Assembly (NCBI GenBank): GCA_044346175.1
Contig: JBIIZQ010000002.1
Location: 204,968 to 268,967 of the forward strand
From: JBJTUH01 sp044346175
GTDB taxonomy: Bacteria; Cyanobacteriota; Vampirovibrionia; Vampirovibrionales; JAJTHC01
DNA: 64,000 nucleotides
Direction: 5' to 3'
A model generated the notes under the pieces. The model was not told the DNA's origin. It saw only the letters and a list, made by a program, of their open reading frames with translations, and searched no databases. Made by a program: the position numbers and the translations under genes. Below are positions 1 to 8,579 of this stretch, one piece after another. Positions within the stretch are counted from its first letter, which is position 1; each line of letters starts with the position of its first letter.

Positions 1-70
1 CAACACCTGTCAGTTTTATATGTCAAAAACCTTTTAACATCCAACCTCTTTATTGGGAGTACCTTGCGTT

Positions 71-1822
71 ATGATGTCCCCTGAACGTATTCATTATAAT
101 CTCGTGTTAGTGGGGGGAAGTCCTTCCAACTTCGCCCTTGCCCATCGTTTAGTTGACCTACTTGCCAACAGTGAATTGTCTTTGTCGATTGCTATTTTGG
201 AGAAGTCCAAAGAGTTTGGAGGACATATTTGCTCTGGGGCTGTGGTGAAAGCTGGCGTATTTCATAAGCTTTTCCCTACTGAAATGGCAGAAGGCAAAGT
301 GCCTGTAGAAGGTGTCTGTTCTGAAAGTACGTTCTCTGTGTTGGGGTCTGAACGCAAGTGGGAAGTCCCTAATGCCGTACTCCCAAGTGGTCTCAATAAA
401 GAAGGCTCCTTGATTTTAACCTTATCGCATACTGTCAGCTGGATGGCATCGCACTTAAAACAAAAAGCAGCAGCGTTAGCCCCTCGTGTGATTGTAGACT
501 TCTTCCCTGGCTATTCAGCCCATGAAGTATTATATGATGGGGATAAGGTCATTGGGGTACAAACGGTAGAAGCGGGGCATGAGCAAGCTGAGCGTGAACG
601 CATTTATGGCGACTTGGTTTGTTTTGGGGATAAAGGCTTTTTATCGGGTGATTTAGTCAAGAAGTTCAACTTACGCAAAAACCCTCAAGTGTGGTCTGTG
701 GGTGTGAAAGAAGTATGGCAGCTTCCCAAAGAGGTTGACCTTACTGGAAAAGTATGGCACACCATGGGCTATCCGCTTGTAGATGGTACCTTTGGCGGTG
801 GATTTATTTATGGGTTAAAAGGGCATAAAGTGGCAATTGGTTTGATTATGTCACTGGATACGCCCAACCCTAACTTGCACCCTCAAGCTCGTTTACAAGA
901 TTACAAAAAACATCCTTGGCTTCAAGAGATTCTCAAAGATGCCAAACTCTTAAAGTACGGTGCGGCACTCTTACCTGAAGGTGGCTATTATAGCTTACCT
1001 GAGGCGTTTGCAGTAGATGGTGCGTTACTTCTCGGGGATGCCTTGGGCGTACTGGAAGTAAGCGAACTCAACGGGGTGGCGAATGCCATGGAAACTGGGA
1101 TTATTGCCGCCGAGACTGTTTTTGCCTTATTACGTAATAACCTACCCTACGACAAAAACAACTTGGCTGCTTACCAGCAGCGTGTCATGCAAAGTAGTGT
1201 AGGTAAAGGTCTCTATAAAGGTCGTTATTTCCGTCAAGCTTGGGCAGAAAACCCTCGCCTACTCCAAGACTATCTCCCTCGTGTATTGGAAGGTGTGGAT
1301 GCTGGCAACCCCGTTGGAGGACTTATCACCGTGGGTATCACCAACAACCCATGGCAGTGTATTAAAGATGCTCTCACCTTAAAAACCAAAATCGATGGTA
1401 ACAAGGAACTTGGAAAAGTCACCTACCGTCCCGACCACTTGCATATTGAGCCTACCTTTAAAGCTAAGGAATCACTCAAGCCCGTAAGTGGGTTTGATAA
1501 AAACAGCGTCTACTCTCGTGAGGATGCCGTCTTCTACGCTGGGGTGAAATACCATCATGGCAGCATGCATATTGATGAGTTTGAGGCGGACAAGTGCCTC
1601 AGTTGTATCAAGAAGTATGATGCCCTTGGTAAAGATGTCCCCTGTGTGTCTGACTGTACCGCAGAAGTCCACCGAGTCGATGCTATCGCAGGTGCCAGAA
1701 AGCATGGCATGTCGCTTGAGAACTGTGTACAGTGTCGTACCTGTGAGATTGTCTGTCCTGAACAGAATCTCAAAGTTCGTCCTACAGAGCAAGGTGCTGG
1801 TCCTGACTTTATGGGCTTATAG
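71..1822 (+). CDS. Electron transfer flavoprotein:quinone oxidoreductase (ETF-QO-like)
   Basis: Membrane-associated flavo-iron-sulfur protein expected to pass electrons from reduced ETF to the quinone pool. The N-terminus has a beta-alpha-beta FAD fold (LVLVGGSPSN) followed by GGHICSGAVV. A late GDALGVLEVSELNG segment matches the second FAD contact of the family. The C-terminus carries the cysteine cluster CLSCIKK...CVSDC and then CVQCRTCEIVCP, ending in GAGPDFMGL, the usual ETF-QO tail. About 580 residues is normal length. The first glycine motif is GGSPSN rather than the usual GxGxxG, which is unusual. A longer TTG start at 53 exists, but the tandem ATG at 71/74 preceded by GGGAG (55-59) is preferred. 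No etfAB is visible nearby. The window's menaquinone gene mqnD suggests menaquinone as acceptor (inference). Confidence 0.85.
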   Translation: MMSPERIHYNLVLVGGSPSNFALAHRLVDLLANSELSLSIAILEKSKEFGGHICSGAVVKAGVFHKLFPTEMAEGKVPVEGVCSESTFSVLGSERKWEVPNAVLPSGLNKEGSLILTLSHTVSWMASHLKQKAAALAPRVIVDFFPGYSAHEVLYDGDKVIGVQTVEAGHEQAERERIYGDLVCFGDKGFLSGDLVKKFNLRKNPQVWSVGVKEVWQLPKEVDLTGKVWHTMGYPLVDGTFGGGFIYGLKGHKVAIGLIMSLDTPNPNLHPQARLQDYKKHPWLQEILKDAKLLKYGAALLPEGGYYSLPEAFAVDGALLLGDALGVLEVSELNGVANAMETGIIAAETVFALLRNNLPYDKNNLAAYQQRVMQSSVGKGLYKGRYFRQAWAENPRLLQDYLPRVLEGVDAGNPVGGLITVGITNNPWQCIKDALTLKTKIDGNKELGKVTYRPDHLHIEPTFKAKESLKPVSGFDKNSVYSREDAVFYAGVKYHHGSMHIDEFEADKCLSCIKKYDALGKDVPCVSDCTAEVHRVDAIAGARKHGMSLENCVQCRTCEIVCPEQNLKVRPTEQGAGPDFMGL

Positions 1823-1858
1823 TTCTCCTAAGCGTTTACAATACCCTCTCTCTATCCA

Positions 1859-1897
1859 GATAAAAAGCGGTGTAGGCACTCTACACCGCTTTTTATC
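1859..1897. terminator. Bidirectional intrinsic terminator
   Basis: Perfect 17-bp stem (1859-1875 with 1881-1897) and a 5-nt loop GCACT. The arms carry an A-run on the left and a T-run on the right, so it can end transcription of the ETF-QO gene and of the converging membrane-protein gene. Confidence 0.85.
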
Positions 1898-1965
1898 GTT
1901 TAAGAAGGTAAGAAGAGGAGGACGTTTTCATCCATCCCTTCTTCACTCATACCACAACAGGCATC

Positions 1966-2511
1966 CTATAGTGCAGGCTGGGGGAGGTTTTTTGCAGGCA
2001 GATAATACTGCGACGCAATGAGGAGGGCTAAACCAATCCCTGACACAATGGCACCACGCCATAAATCTGGCACCTGTAGAACCCCTAAGAGTACCGCAAG
2101 CCCAATCATCAATGTAATCATCACCCAACTTTTAACAGGATACATGGCTCTTAACAGGTAAATCGCTTTGCCTTCAGAAGCTTGTTGCATGGCTTGCAGA
2201 CGTTCTACATTTTGAAGAGCAGACTTTTTCAAAACCGTATGACCCTTTAATAGCCCTAAACAAAGTGCCGCCAATAAGGCAGGTACTAGGACTTCCCAAG
2301 ACAGGTTCGGCACGTGCATAAAGCGCGTATACGCAGAAGCTATCATGGCAATACCCCCTGAAATCCACACACTACGTGCCGCTTTTTGGAGTGTATAGGC
2401 AGAAAACTTCACAGGTAAAAACAGAATCAAAGGCAACAATACCAACAATACAAAAATTCTTACGGGGGGAAAAGCTTGAGCAGCATGAGCCGCAACAGCA
2501 GGAAGAGGCAT
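1966..2511 (-). CDS. Integral membrane protein of unknown function
   Basis: I do not recognise a family. The 181-residue protein is strongly hydrophobic, with about five likely membrane spans: near residues 18-38, 48-63, 70-88, 126-146 and 150-170. A charged, helical loop lies between spans 3 and 4 (HTVLKKSALQNVERLQAMQQ). There is no signal peptide and no evident catalytic motif. It lies 57 bp downstream of secG on the same strand and is probably co-transcribed with it. It ends facing the bidirectional terminator at 1859-1897. Confidence 0.7.
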   Translation of the reverse strand: MPLPAVAAHAAQAFPPVRIFVLLVLLPLILFLPVKFSAYTLQKAARSVWISGGIAMIASAYTRFMHVPNLSWEVLVPALLAALCLGLLKGHTVLKKSALQNVERLQAMQQASEGKAIYLLRAMYPVKSWVMITLMIGLAVLLGVLQVPDLWRGAIVSGIGLALLIASQYYLPAKNLPQPAL

Positions 2512-2568
2512 GACGCATCGCTACTTTCTATGAATTAAAAAACTGACAAAAACCTGAGACACGGACGC

Positions 2569-2820
2569 TTAACGGATAATCATATACCCTAACAAAAAGG
2601 CACACAGGAAGAAAATTCCCATAACAATGGCAGTGGTACGGTTCAAGAGTGCTTCAGCTCCTTTTTGGTTTTGGAAGAGCTGGGATACCCCCTGGGTCAG
2701 TCCGCCTCCCAAACCATCACTCTTGGGGGAGTGAAGGAGAATAAGGAGAAGCCCCAACAATCCTGAAAGCATTTGAATCACAACCACAACATAAAAAAAT
2801 AAAGAGGGGTTTTTAGGCAT
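2569..2820 (-). CDS. secG: Preprotein translocase subunit SecG
   Basis: Small inner-membrane subunit of the SecYEG channel. The 83 residues show the SecG plan: a first span (about 9-28), a cytoplasmic loop with the family motif LLHSPKSDGLGG followed by a Gln/Gly-rich stretch and an FQNQKGAEALLNRTT segment, and a second span (about 62-80). SecG proteins are typically 70-110 residues. The gene is divergent from the exported protein at 2983, and a 57-bp gap separates it from the membrane-protein gene downstream. Assignment rests on the loop motif and the two-span layout. Confidence 0.85.
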   Translation of the reverse strand: MPKNPSLFFYVVVVIQMLSGLLGLLLILLHSPKSDGLGGGLTQGVSQLFQNQKGAEALLNRTTAIVMGIFFLCAFLLGYMIIR

Positions 2821-2922
2821 AGAGAAACACTCGCTTTAAGCAGACCAACATCATCAAGAAGGGCATGTTACAACATCTATAGGATAGCTTGCAGAGCTAC
2901 TGGTACTAACACCAGTTGTCCT

Positions 2923-2951
2923 GTAGTATACTTTGTATAAGTAGTATACTT
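2923..2951. promoter_or_regulatory. Paired palindromic repeat, candidate operator
   Basis: GTAGTATACTT occurs twice (2923-2933 and 2941-2951), exactly 18 bp apart. Each copy contains the palindrome AGTATACT. A 6-bp stem-loop (ACTGGT/ACCAGT, 2899-2916) lies just upstream. The position between divergent secG and the exported-protein gene suggests a regulator site or overlapping promoter. No binding protein can be named. Confidence 0.4.
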
Positions 2952-2982
2952 CAAATGTTATCAATAACGGAGATGCCCCTCA

Positions 2983-3699
2983 ATGACACCTTTGCGTTCT
3001 TCTCAAATCCTCCACCTCGTTCTGTCAGGTGTACTGTGTCTTGGTGTGGTACATATGGTATGGAATCCTTCAAACGCACATGCAGAAAGCGTTGTATCTC
3101 GATTGAATACGCAGCTTCGTCAGGCACAGGAAGTGTTTATGCCTGATAAACTCTACGTAGGACAAAATGCCTCCTTCGTGTTTCGTGGCACACCTGGGGC
3201 AAAAGTAACGCTTTTCCTTTCCCCCAGTAATGAAGGATTTACCACGCCACAAGGTGTTGCATTACCAATTGGTGCGGAATACATGATGGTAGAAGGCACC
3301 ATTGCCGAGAATGGTACGTTGAATCTCCCGACCGAAATTCCCAACGAAGAAGCCCTGATTGGTCAAACCCTCTTTATTGCAGGTATCAGCTGTAGCCAAC
3401 CCACAAGCTGCCAAGCTGTCAGCTTGAGAGATGCCTCAGGACGATTAACCGCACAGAACGGTCGTCAGCTTTCAAAACTTCTCCCCAAAGGTAAAGAAGG
3501 ACCTTCAACGATGCTCATGCCTATGATGCCTGGCATGGATAGCAACACGTTGCGTGCCATTCAAAACCTGAACCGAGCCATGGATGCCGATACCACTGAA
3601 AAACGTGATGCGTTAGACCGTGGTGAACTCGACCGTAACAAACTCCGTGACCGTAACACCTTCGTGAACCGAGGCACAGGTTTAGTCCAAGCACCTTAA
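2983..3699 (+). CDS. Exported protein of unknown function
   Basis: Unrecognised 238-residue protein with an N-terminal signal peptide: a basic start, a hydrophobic core (ILHLVLSGVLCLGVVHMVW) and a likely cleavage after NAHA near residue 34. The mature part begins with a helical stretch, then a beta-rich region (KLYVGQNASFVFRGTPGAKVTLFLSP) that resembles an Ig-like or adhesion-type sandwich and contains one cysteine pair (CSQPTSC) that could form a disulfide. The C-terminus is charged and Asp/Arg/Asn-rich. GGAG lies 10 nt before the ATG. It is followed 24 bp later by nnr, so the two may share a transcript, although no functional link is evident. Confidence 0.7.
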   Translation: MTPLRSSQILHLVLSGVLCLGVVHMVWNPSNAHAESVVSRLNTQLRQAQEVFMPDKLYVGQNASFVFRGTPGAKVTLFLSPSNEGFTTPQGVALPIGAEYMMVEGTIAENGTLNLPTEIPNEEALIGQTLFIAGISCSQPTSCQAVSLRDASGRLTAQNGRQLSKLLPKGKEGPSTMLMPMMPGMDSNTLRAIQNLNRAMDADTTEKRDALDRGELDRNKLRDRNTFVNRGTGLVQAP

Positions 3700-3723
3700 A
3701 AAACCCAATACGGGGTTTCGGCT

Positions 3724-5451
3724 ATGCAACCCATCTACACCCAACACCTTGCCATGGATGCTTGGATACGAGAAACCCTCTGTATCAGTGGCAGCACCCT
3801 CATGCTTGAGGCGGGGCATCAGTGCTTTCGGGCATTACAGGCTTGTAAAACCTTAAGGAAAGTATGGGCGTGTCCACGTCCCATCATTTGGGTACTCTGT
3901 GGTGGTGGGCATAATGGAGGTGACGGCTGGGTATTAGCACGACTCATCAAACAGGCGTATCCGATGAGTCAATGCCATATCTTAACCACCCATCCTCTAG
4001 AAGCACTCCCACCTGACGCAGCTCACCACGCCAAATGGTGCCTACAATCACAGGCTACCAAGGAGCTTGCTCATCATCGTATTCAAATACATCCTCTTTT
4101 TGAAGTCACACAAGCAGAGGCATGGCTTCAAGCAGTGAGTCATACAGGTGCGTATCCTCATCTTGTCATAGATGCGTTTTTAGGAATGGGCAATAACCGT
4201 CCTCTTTCAGGATGTATGGCACAAGTGGCTACTTGGCTTTATGACAGTCAACAAAGTCCATTCACCCAACCCAAAATAGTCTCGATTGATGTACCCTCAG
4301 GGCTTTCACCGGCCATGGACACCTTACCTGAAAACCCCAAACATTTTATCCATCCTGACATCACACTTTCAATAGGGGGACAAGCTTTGGTGCATGTGGG
4401 CAGTCACACACGCCATGTGTGTGGTGAAGTCATGCCTATCTCCTTAGGTATCACCCCTCCTATAGAACAGTTCCCCCCTATTGCCTACCGTATCACAGAG
4501 GAAGCTATCCTAGAGGCACAAAAAAGACAAACGCCCGAACCCACATCTCACAAGTATCAGCGGGGTAAAATCTGTGTGATTGGCGGGTCTCTTGAGTACC
4601 CTAACGCACCATGGTTAAGTGCAAAAGCCAGTGTATTAGCGGGTGCAGGGATGGTATGGATGGCTCATGGGCATAGTCACTACCACCCCGATGCTCAAGA
4701 AAACACGCTCAAGGCAATCCCTTACCAGATGCCCTCACCTGAAAACGCCTGTGGAAGTATTCTCGCACTCGGAGAGACATTGCCCCTCCCAACGATCACA
4801 ACGCAGCCAAAAGCGGACATGCAAACACGGGGTAGCACCACAGAAAACGCTCGAACACATTTTGACAGTCACGCTTTTCAAGCAATTCATGAAGCCTGTA
4901 TCGCTCGCCGCCCAGAGGTTTGCGTGATAGGTCCAGGCTTGGGTAGACACCCTCACACCTTAGAAGCTTTTTTGCCGTGGCTAGTCAAATTACTCGAGTC
5001 ATTGCCAGACCTTTACGCTATTTTAGATGCTGATGCACTCTACGCCCTAGGGTACGGGCTTTATCATACCTCACCCGCTCTTCCTTTACTGAACCAACAC
5101 AGCCTATGGCAACGGTGTATCTTAACCCCTCATATGGGCGAAGCACGTCAACTAGAACAATGGCTTCACCCTAGTGGCACACCTCATCCAGAAACCTTAG
5201 GACTGCTCAAAAGTCTCGCTCAAGCTGCACCATGGACTGTATTACTTAAAGGCAGTACAACCTGGGTGCATACCCTCCAAGAAACCCAGGAAAGCATCCC
5301 CATCGCCGTACCCTACGGAACAGCCTCGCTTGCCCAAGGAGGAAGTGGGGACAAATTGGCAGGCTACATTGCGGGGTATCTTAAACGAAGTGCTTCACCC
5401 TCTGAAGCCTGCTGGTTAGCAACCACAACATTAGCACACCATTTGTTTTAG
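3724..5451 (+). CDS. nnr: Bifunctional NAD(P)HX epimerase/dehydratase
   Basis: Repairs hydrated NADH/NADPH. The N-terminal YjeF_N (epimerase) domain shows GGGHNGGDGWVLAR near residues 60-73 and VSIDVPSGLSP later. The C-terminal ADP/ATP-dependent dehydratase domain starts around HKYQRGKICVIGGS (about residue 278) and carries DADALYALG, LTPHMGEARQL, LLKGSTTW and the nucleotide/catalytic loop GGSGDKLAGYIAGYL near the end. The fused form is standard in bacteria, and 575 residues is somewhat long because of a linker insertion around residues 335-385. The gene follows the exported-protein gene by 24 bp. Confidence 0.93.
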   Translation: MQPIYTQHLAMDAWIRETLCISGSTLMLEAGHQCFRALQACKTLRKVWACPRPIIWVLCGGGHNGGDGWVLARLIKQAYPMSQCHILTTHPLEALPPDAAHHAKWCLQSQATKELAHHRIQIHPLFEVTQAEAWLQAVSHTGAYPHLVIDAFLGMGNNRPLSGCMAQVATWLYDSQQSPFTQPKIVSIDVPSGLSPAMDTLPENPKHFIHPDITLSIGGQALVHVGSHTRHVCGEVMPISLGITPPIEQFPPIAYRITEEAILEAQKRQTPEPTSHKYQRGKICVIGGSLEYPNAPWLSAKASVLAGAGMVWMAHGHSHYHPDAQENTLKAIPYQMPSPENACGSILALGETLPLPTITTQPKADMQTRGSTTENARTHFDSHAFQAIHEACIARRPEVCVIGPGLGRHPHTLEAFLPWLVKLLESLPDLYAILDADALYALGYGLYHTSPALPLLNQHSLWQRCILTPHMGEARQLEQWLHPSGTPHPETLGLLKSLAQAAPWTVLLKGSTTWVHTLQETQESIPIAVPYGTASLAQGGSGDKLAGYIAGYLKRSASPSEACWLATTTLAHHLF

Positions 5452-5602
5452 GATACAAACCCTCTTTTTATGATAGGATGGGTATCCTTCATCTTCAGAG
5501 TGTACCTGTCTTAAGCGTATTCATACAAGCGTACTAAAATACCTTGATTGCCTTATCACACACGCTTGTATACCCTAGTGTATCCAGAGAAAGTTCCACG
5601 TT

Positions 5603-6466
5603 ATGGCAAATTCTTATACGACGCATACAAATGTTTCAGGACACGCCGTGTATCACAAAAAGCCATGGCATCAGCAGACAATACCGACTCAAAACCATAA
5701 ACTTAAAAAGATTCATCCAAAACGAAGTCATACACAGGTACAGACCCACACAGTACAGCCCGATTACAAGTGGCTCAAACGTGCCACCATGCTTACTGGC
5801 GGCGTACTGGGACTCCATATCATTGATTTTTGCTTGACCCATGGCAAACTTCTCTCAGGTTTAACAGGTGGTCACTATCGTGTCGTTACGCAAATGTCTA
5901 AGGACGTAGATGAGGTTTTAAAACAGGATAGTCATGCAACCAAAACAAGACTTGAAGCCCTTCTAGCGCCCCCTGGTTTGCACGCCCTATGGTTGCATCG
6001 TGTGGCTCACCAATGCTATCAATGGCAAATACCTGTACTCCCCAAAGTGATTGCAAATTGTTCTAGAATTCTGACAGGGATAGAGATTCACCCCGGTGCC
6101 AGTTTAGGACAACACGTATTTTTTGACCACTCGGGTGCCATTGTGGGTCAAACCGCCCAAGTAGGCAACCATGTTAAAATCATTGGTAGGGTTTGTTTAG
6201 GTTCCAACGGCAAGCATGGCTTTTTACGCCATACTATTGTAAAGGATGGCGCAACCCTTGGTATGAATGCCACCATGCTGGGAAGAATCACCATAGGCGA
6301 AAAAGCAACCATCGGAGCAGGGGCTGTTATCACTCGGGATGTCCCAGACCACGCTACCGTTGTGGGAATGGGCAGCGAAGCTCGTATTACCAGCATCGCA
6401 GGCAAAAAGTTCTTCTCACCCATGCTGTTAAAAGACTTCAAACCCCACATGATAAAAAAGGGCTAA
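5603..6466 (+). CDS. Serine O-acetyltransferase-like left-handed beta-helix enzyme
   Basis: Related to CysE, which acetylates serine for cysteine synthesis. From residue about 120 the protein follows the CysE plan: PPGLHALWLHRVAHQCY, RILTGIEIHPGASLG, FFDHSGAIVGQTAQVG, then hexapeptide repeats (ATLGMNATMLGRITIGEKATIGAGAVI). The catalytic histidines appear retained as FDH (about residue 176) and RHT (about 210). The flanks differ from the usual DHGMGVVIG and KRHP motifs. The first roughly 110 residues are a His/Lys/Thr-rich extension not seen in ordinary CysE, with a hydrophobic patch around residues 65-75. It is convergent with metK. It could be a specialised acyltransferase of the same fold. 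Confidence 0.75.
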   Translation: MANSYTTHTNVSGHAVYHKKPWHQQTIPTQNHKLKKIHPKRSHTQVQTHTVQPDYKWLKRATMLTGGVLGLHIIDFCLTHGKLLSGLTGGHYRVVTQMSKDVDEVLKQDSHATKTRLEALLAPPGLHALWLHRVAHQCYQWQIPVLPKVIANCSRILTGIEIHPGASLGQHVFFDHSGAIVGQTAQVGNHVKIIGRVCLGSNGKHGFLRHTIVKDGATLGMNATMLGRITIGEKATIGAGAVITRDVPDHATVVGMGSEARITSIAGKKFFSPMLLKDFKPHMIKKG

Positions 6467-6487
6467 CCTTTTGTTAGGTTAACCCTT
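6458..6487 (-). terminator. Terminator downstream of metK
   Basis: An 11-bp stem (6458-6468 with 6477-6487, one mismatch) with an 8-nt loop. Read on the minus strand the stem is followed by a T-run, as expected for an intrinsic terminator of metK. It overlaps the stop codon of the converging acetyltransferase gene. Confidence 0.65.
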
Positions 6488-6511
6488 CAAACCTACTCAG
6501 TACGAAATGAC

Positions 6512-7804
6512 TTAGCCCTGTGCAACCGTAGCAAGTGCAGGCTGTTTGGCTTCAAACGCACGTTGTAACACACTGACCTTATCAAGGCGTTCCCAAGGAA
6601 CATCCAAGTCTTCACGCCCCATATGACCATAGGCCGCAAGGTTCTGATAGAAACGACCACCGTTGAGACGTGGAAGCTCTGTCAACTTAAATTGGTCAAT
6701 AATAGCAGCGGGGCGGAGGTCAAACGTCTCAGCAATCAGTACCGCCAATTCACGGTCATGGCATTTGCCTGTGCCAAATGTATCTACAAAGATAGAGACA
6801 GGCTTAGCCACTCCAATGGCGTAACTGACTTGAATCTCGCAACGGTCTGCTAATCCTGCGGCCACCACATTCTTAGCAACCCAACGGGTCGCATACGCAG
6901 CGGAGCGGTCAACCTTTGTAGGGTCTTTTCCACTGAAAGCGCCACCACCATGACGGGCATACCCACCATAGGTATCCACAATAATTTTACGCCCCGTAAG
7001 ACCACTATCTCCCTGAGGACCTCCCACCACGAAGCGTCCTGTGGGGTTAATAAAATACCGTGTTTCTTGGCTAGGCTGAATCGTCATTTCTTGAAACACA
7101 AAACCAATCACGTGGGTTAAAAGGTCTTCTCGGATACGTGCTTGCAGGGCATCATTATCGGTATTGCCCTCAATATCAGGGTCATGCTGGGTAGAAATCA
7201 CGATGGTATCAATCCCGATAGGCTGCCCGTCTTGGTACTTCACCGTGACTTGGACTTTGCCATCAGGACGTAAGTACGGACACACCCCTTGTTGACGCAC
7301 CTCTGCTAAACGACGTGCAAGCCTATGAGACAACGCAATGGGTAAGGGCATTAAGTTGTCCGTTTCACGGCAAGCATACCCAAACATCATGCCTTGGTCC
7401 CCAGCACCTGTTTGATTATACAAATCTTCCTTGGTTTGCAAACGACTCTCTTGGGCTTCATCAACCCCCTGTGCAATATCTTGAGACTGCTCATCGATAC
7501 TCACAATCACGCCACAGGTTTTACCGTCAAAGCCACCTGCTTTCTCACCAATATAGCCGATGTTTTGGATGGTCTCTCTGACCACTGAGCTAATATCCAC
7601 ATAGCATTTTGCAGTCACTTCCCCCGTCACAAGTACGAGTCCTGTGGTGGCCATGACCTCTGCAGCAACACGTGCTTTGGGGTCGTTGGCAAGAAAGGCA
7701 TCAAGAATCGCATCCGAAATTTGGTCACAAATTTTATCAGGATGTCCTTCAGTCACTGACTCTGAAGTGAAAAGATAGGTGTAAGGGGTCGTTGTACTGA
7801 GCAT
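6512..7804 (-). CDS. metK: S-adenosylmethionine synthase
   Basis: Makes S-adenosylmethionine from methionine and ATP in the cytoplasm. The signatures are SVTEGHPDKICDQISDA at the N-terminus, GAGDQGMMFGYA in the middle and GGGAFSGKDPTKVDRSAAY in the C-terminal third. At 430 residues it is longer than the typical 380-400, with extra sequence around residues 110-130 (EAQESRLQTKEDLYNQ) and at the C-terminus. It starts with ATG after AAAGAAAG. It is transcribed away from a long gene-free stretch in which I recognise no known SAM riboswitch. Confidence 0.97.
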   Translation of the reverse strand: MLSTTTPYTYLFTSESVTEGHPDKICDQISDAILDAFLANDPKARVAAEVMATTGLVLVTGEVTAKCYVDISSVVRETIQNIGYIGEKAGGFDGKTCGVIVSIDEQSQDIAQGVDEAQESRLQTKEDLYNQTGAGDQGMMFGYACRETDNLMPLPIALSHRLARRLAEVRQQGVCPYLRPDGKVQVTVKYQDGQPIGIDTIVISTQHDPDIEGNTDNDALQARIREDLLTHVIGFVFQEMTIQPSQETRYFINPTGRFVVGGPQGDSGLTGRKIIVDTYGGYARHGGGAFSGKDPTKVDRSAAYATRWVAKNVVAAGLADRCEIQVSYAIGVAKPVSIFVDTFGTGKCHDRELAVLIAETFDLRPAAIIDQFKLTELPRLNGGRFYQNLAAYGHMGREDLDVPWERLDKVSVLQRAFEAKQPALATVAQG

Positions 7805-8579
7805 GAAAATAGCTTTCTTTAAGTTATCGGTTCATTAAAAGTAGTTAGGGATAACACGTCCATAAGAGAAAAGCAGGCATACAAAAAGGCATCTAAATTA
7901 AAGAGGCATTATTACCGAAGGTCAATCCATTAAAACACGCACACCATGCAACACACCCTGTAACGCAGTCCGATAAACCATCCCAACAATGACTTGGGGT
8001 TTTTTAGTGTTTGGTTATAGGCGAGATGCTTTTTCGTTTCATTATAAAGGACATTATCATACTACAAGGAAAGCACAGCATCCATAAAAGGATTTACACG
8101 AGAGTGTTTATTTTAAGTGGTCACAAAGGCAAACCTATAAAGCTTCTTTATTGGGGCTTCTTTGATTGGGACTTCCTTTTTGCCTTCTCCCCACCGACAC
8201 AGGCCGCATCCAGAAGTGTGCGTATCTACTTCACACCCTATCACTGTGTCACTCTGTACGAAGTTGCAGGGTCTCCCTCAGTACTGTGGATACCACAACC
8301 TACATCAGTATGACGAGGGACTTACCACGACGGTCCTGTTAACCCCTCACAATAAACACACTGCTTCAACACTAAATGTAACTTTTTATGACATCCATTC
8401 AAAGTTTCTTTCAAGATTTACCCCTACTTGCCGAAGCCGATAGCGTAAAGCTTCTTCAGCTTTTATGTTAGCCTATTGCACGTGTGTTAAGTTTATTTTT
8501 AAAAAGGGTGCATCACAACCCAACGAAGAGGCGAGATGGGATGCCCCTTCATGGAACAAAGGAGTGTGAGGGTAACGTC
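7805..8579. other. Gene-free interval between divergent metK and a small unknown gene
   Basis: About 775 bp without a convincing coding region. Open frames here have skewed composition and no family resemblance. Apart from the nested inverted repeat at 8274-8320 I see no recognised riboswitch, tRNA or catalytic RNA. AT-rich blocks near 8041 and 8485-8510 could hold promoters. Confidence 0.5.
8274..8320. ncRNA. Nested stem-loop, candidate structured RNA
   Basis: TCCCTC (8274-8279) pairs with GAGGGA (8315-8320), enclosing a perfect hairpin TGTGG-ATA-CCACA (8285-8297). Several weaker inverted repeats follow within 8160-8270. It could be part of a small RNA or of the long 5' leader of metK. I could not match it to 6S RNA, RNase P, tmRNA or SRP RNA landmarks. 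Confidence 0.25.

Noticed and set aside
1557..2021. 154-codon plus-strand frame overlapping the ETF-QO end
   Set aside because: It runs through the cysteine-rich end of ETF-QO, the bidirectional terminator and the next gene in another frame.
8011..8443. Two overlapping small frames in the gap upstream of the 8580 gene
   Set aside because: No ribosome site, no recognisable pattern, and they overlap each other and a structured region.
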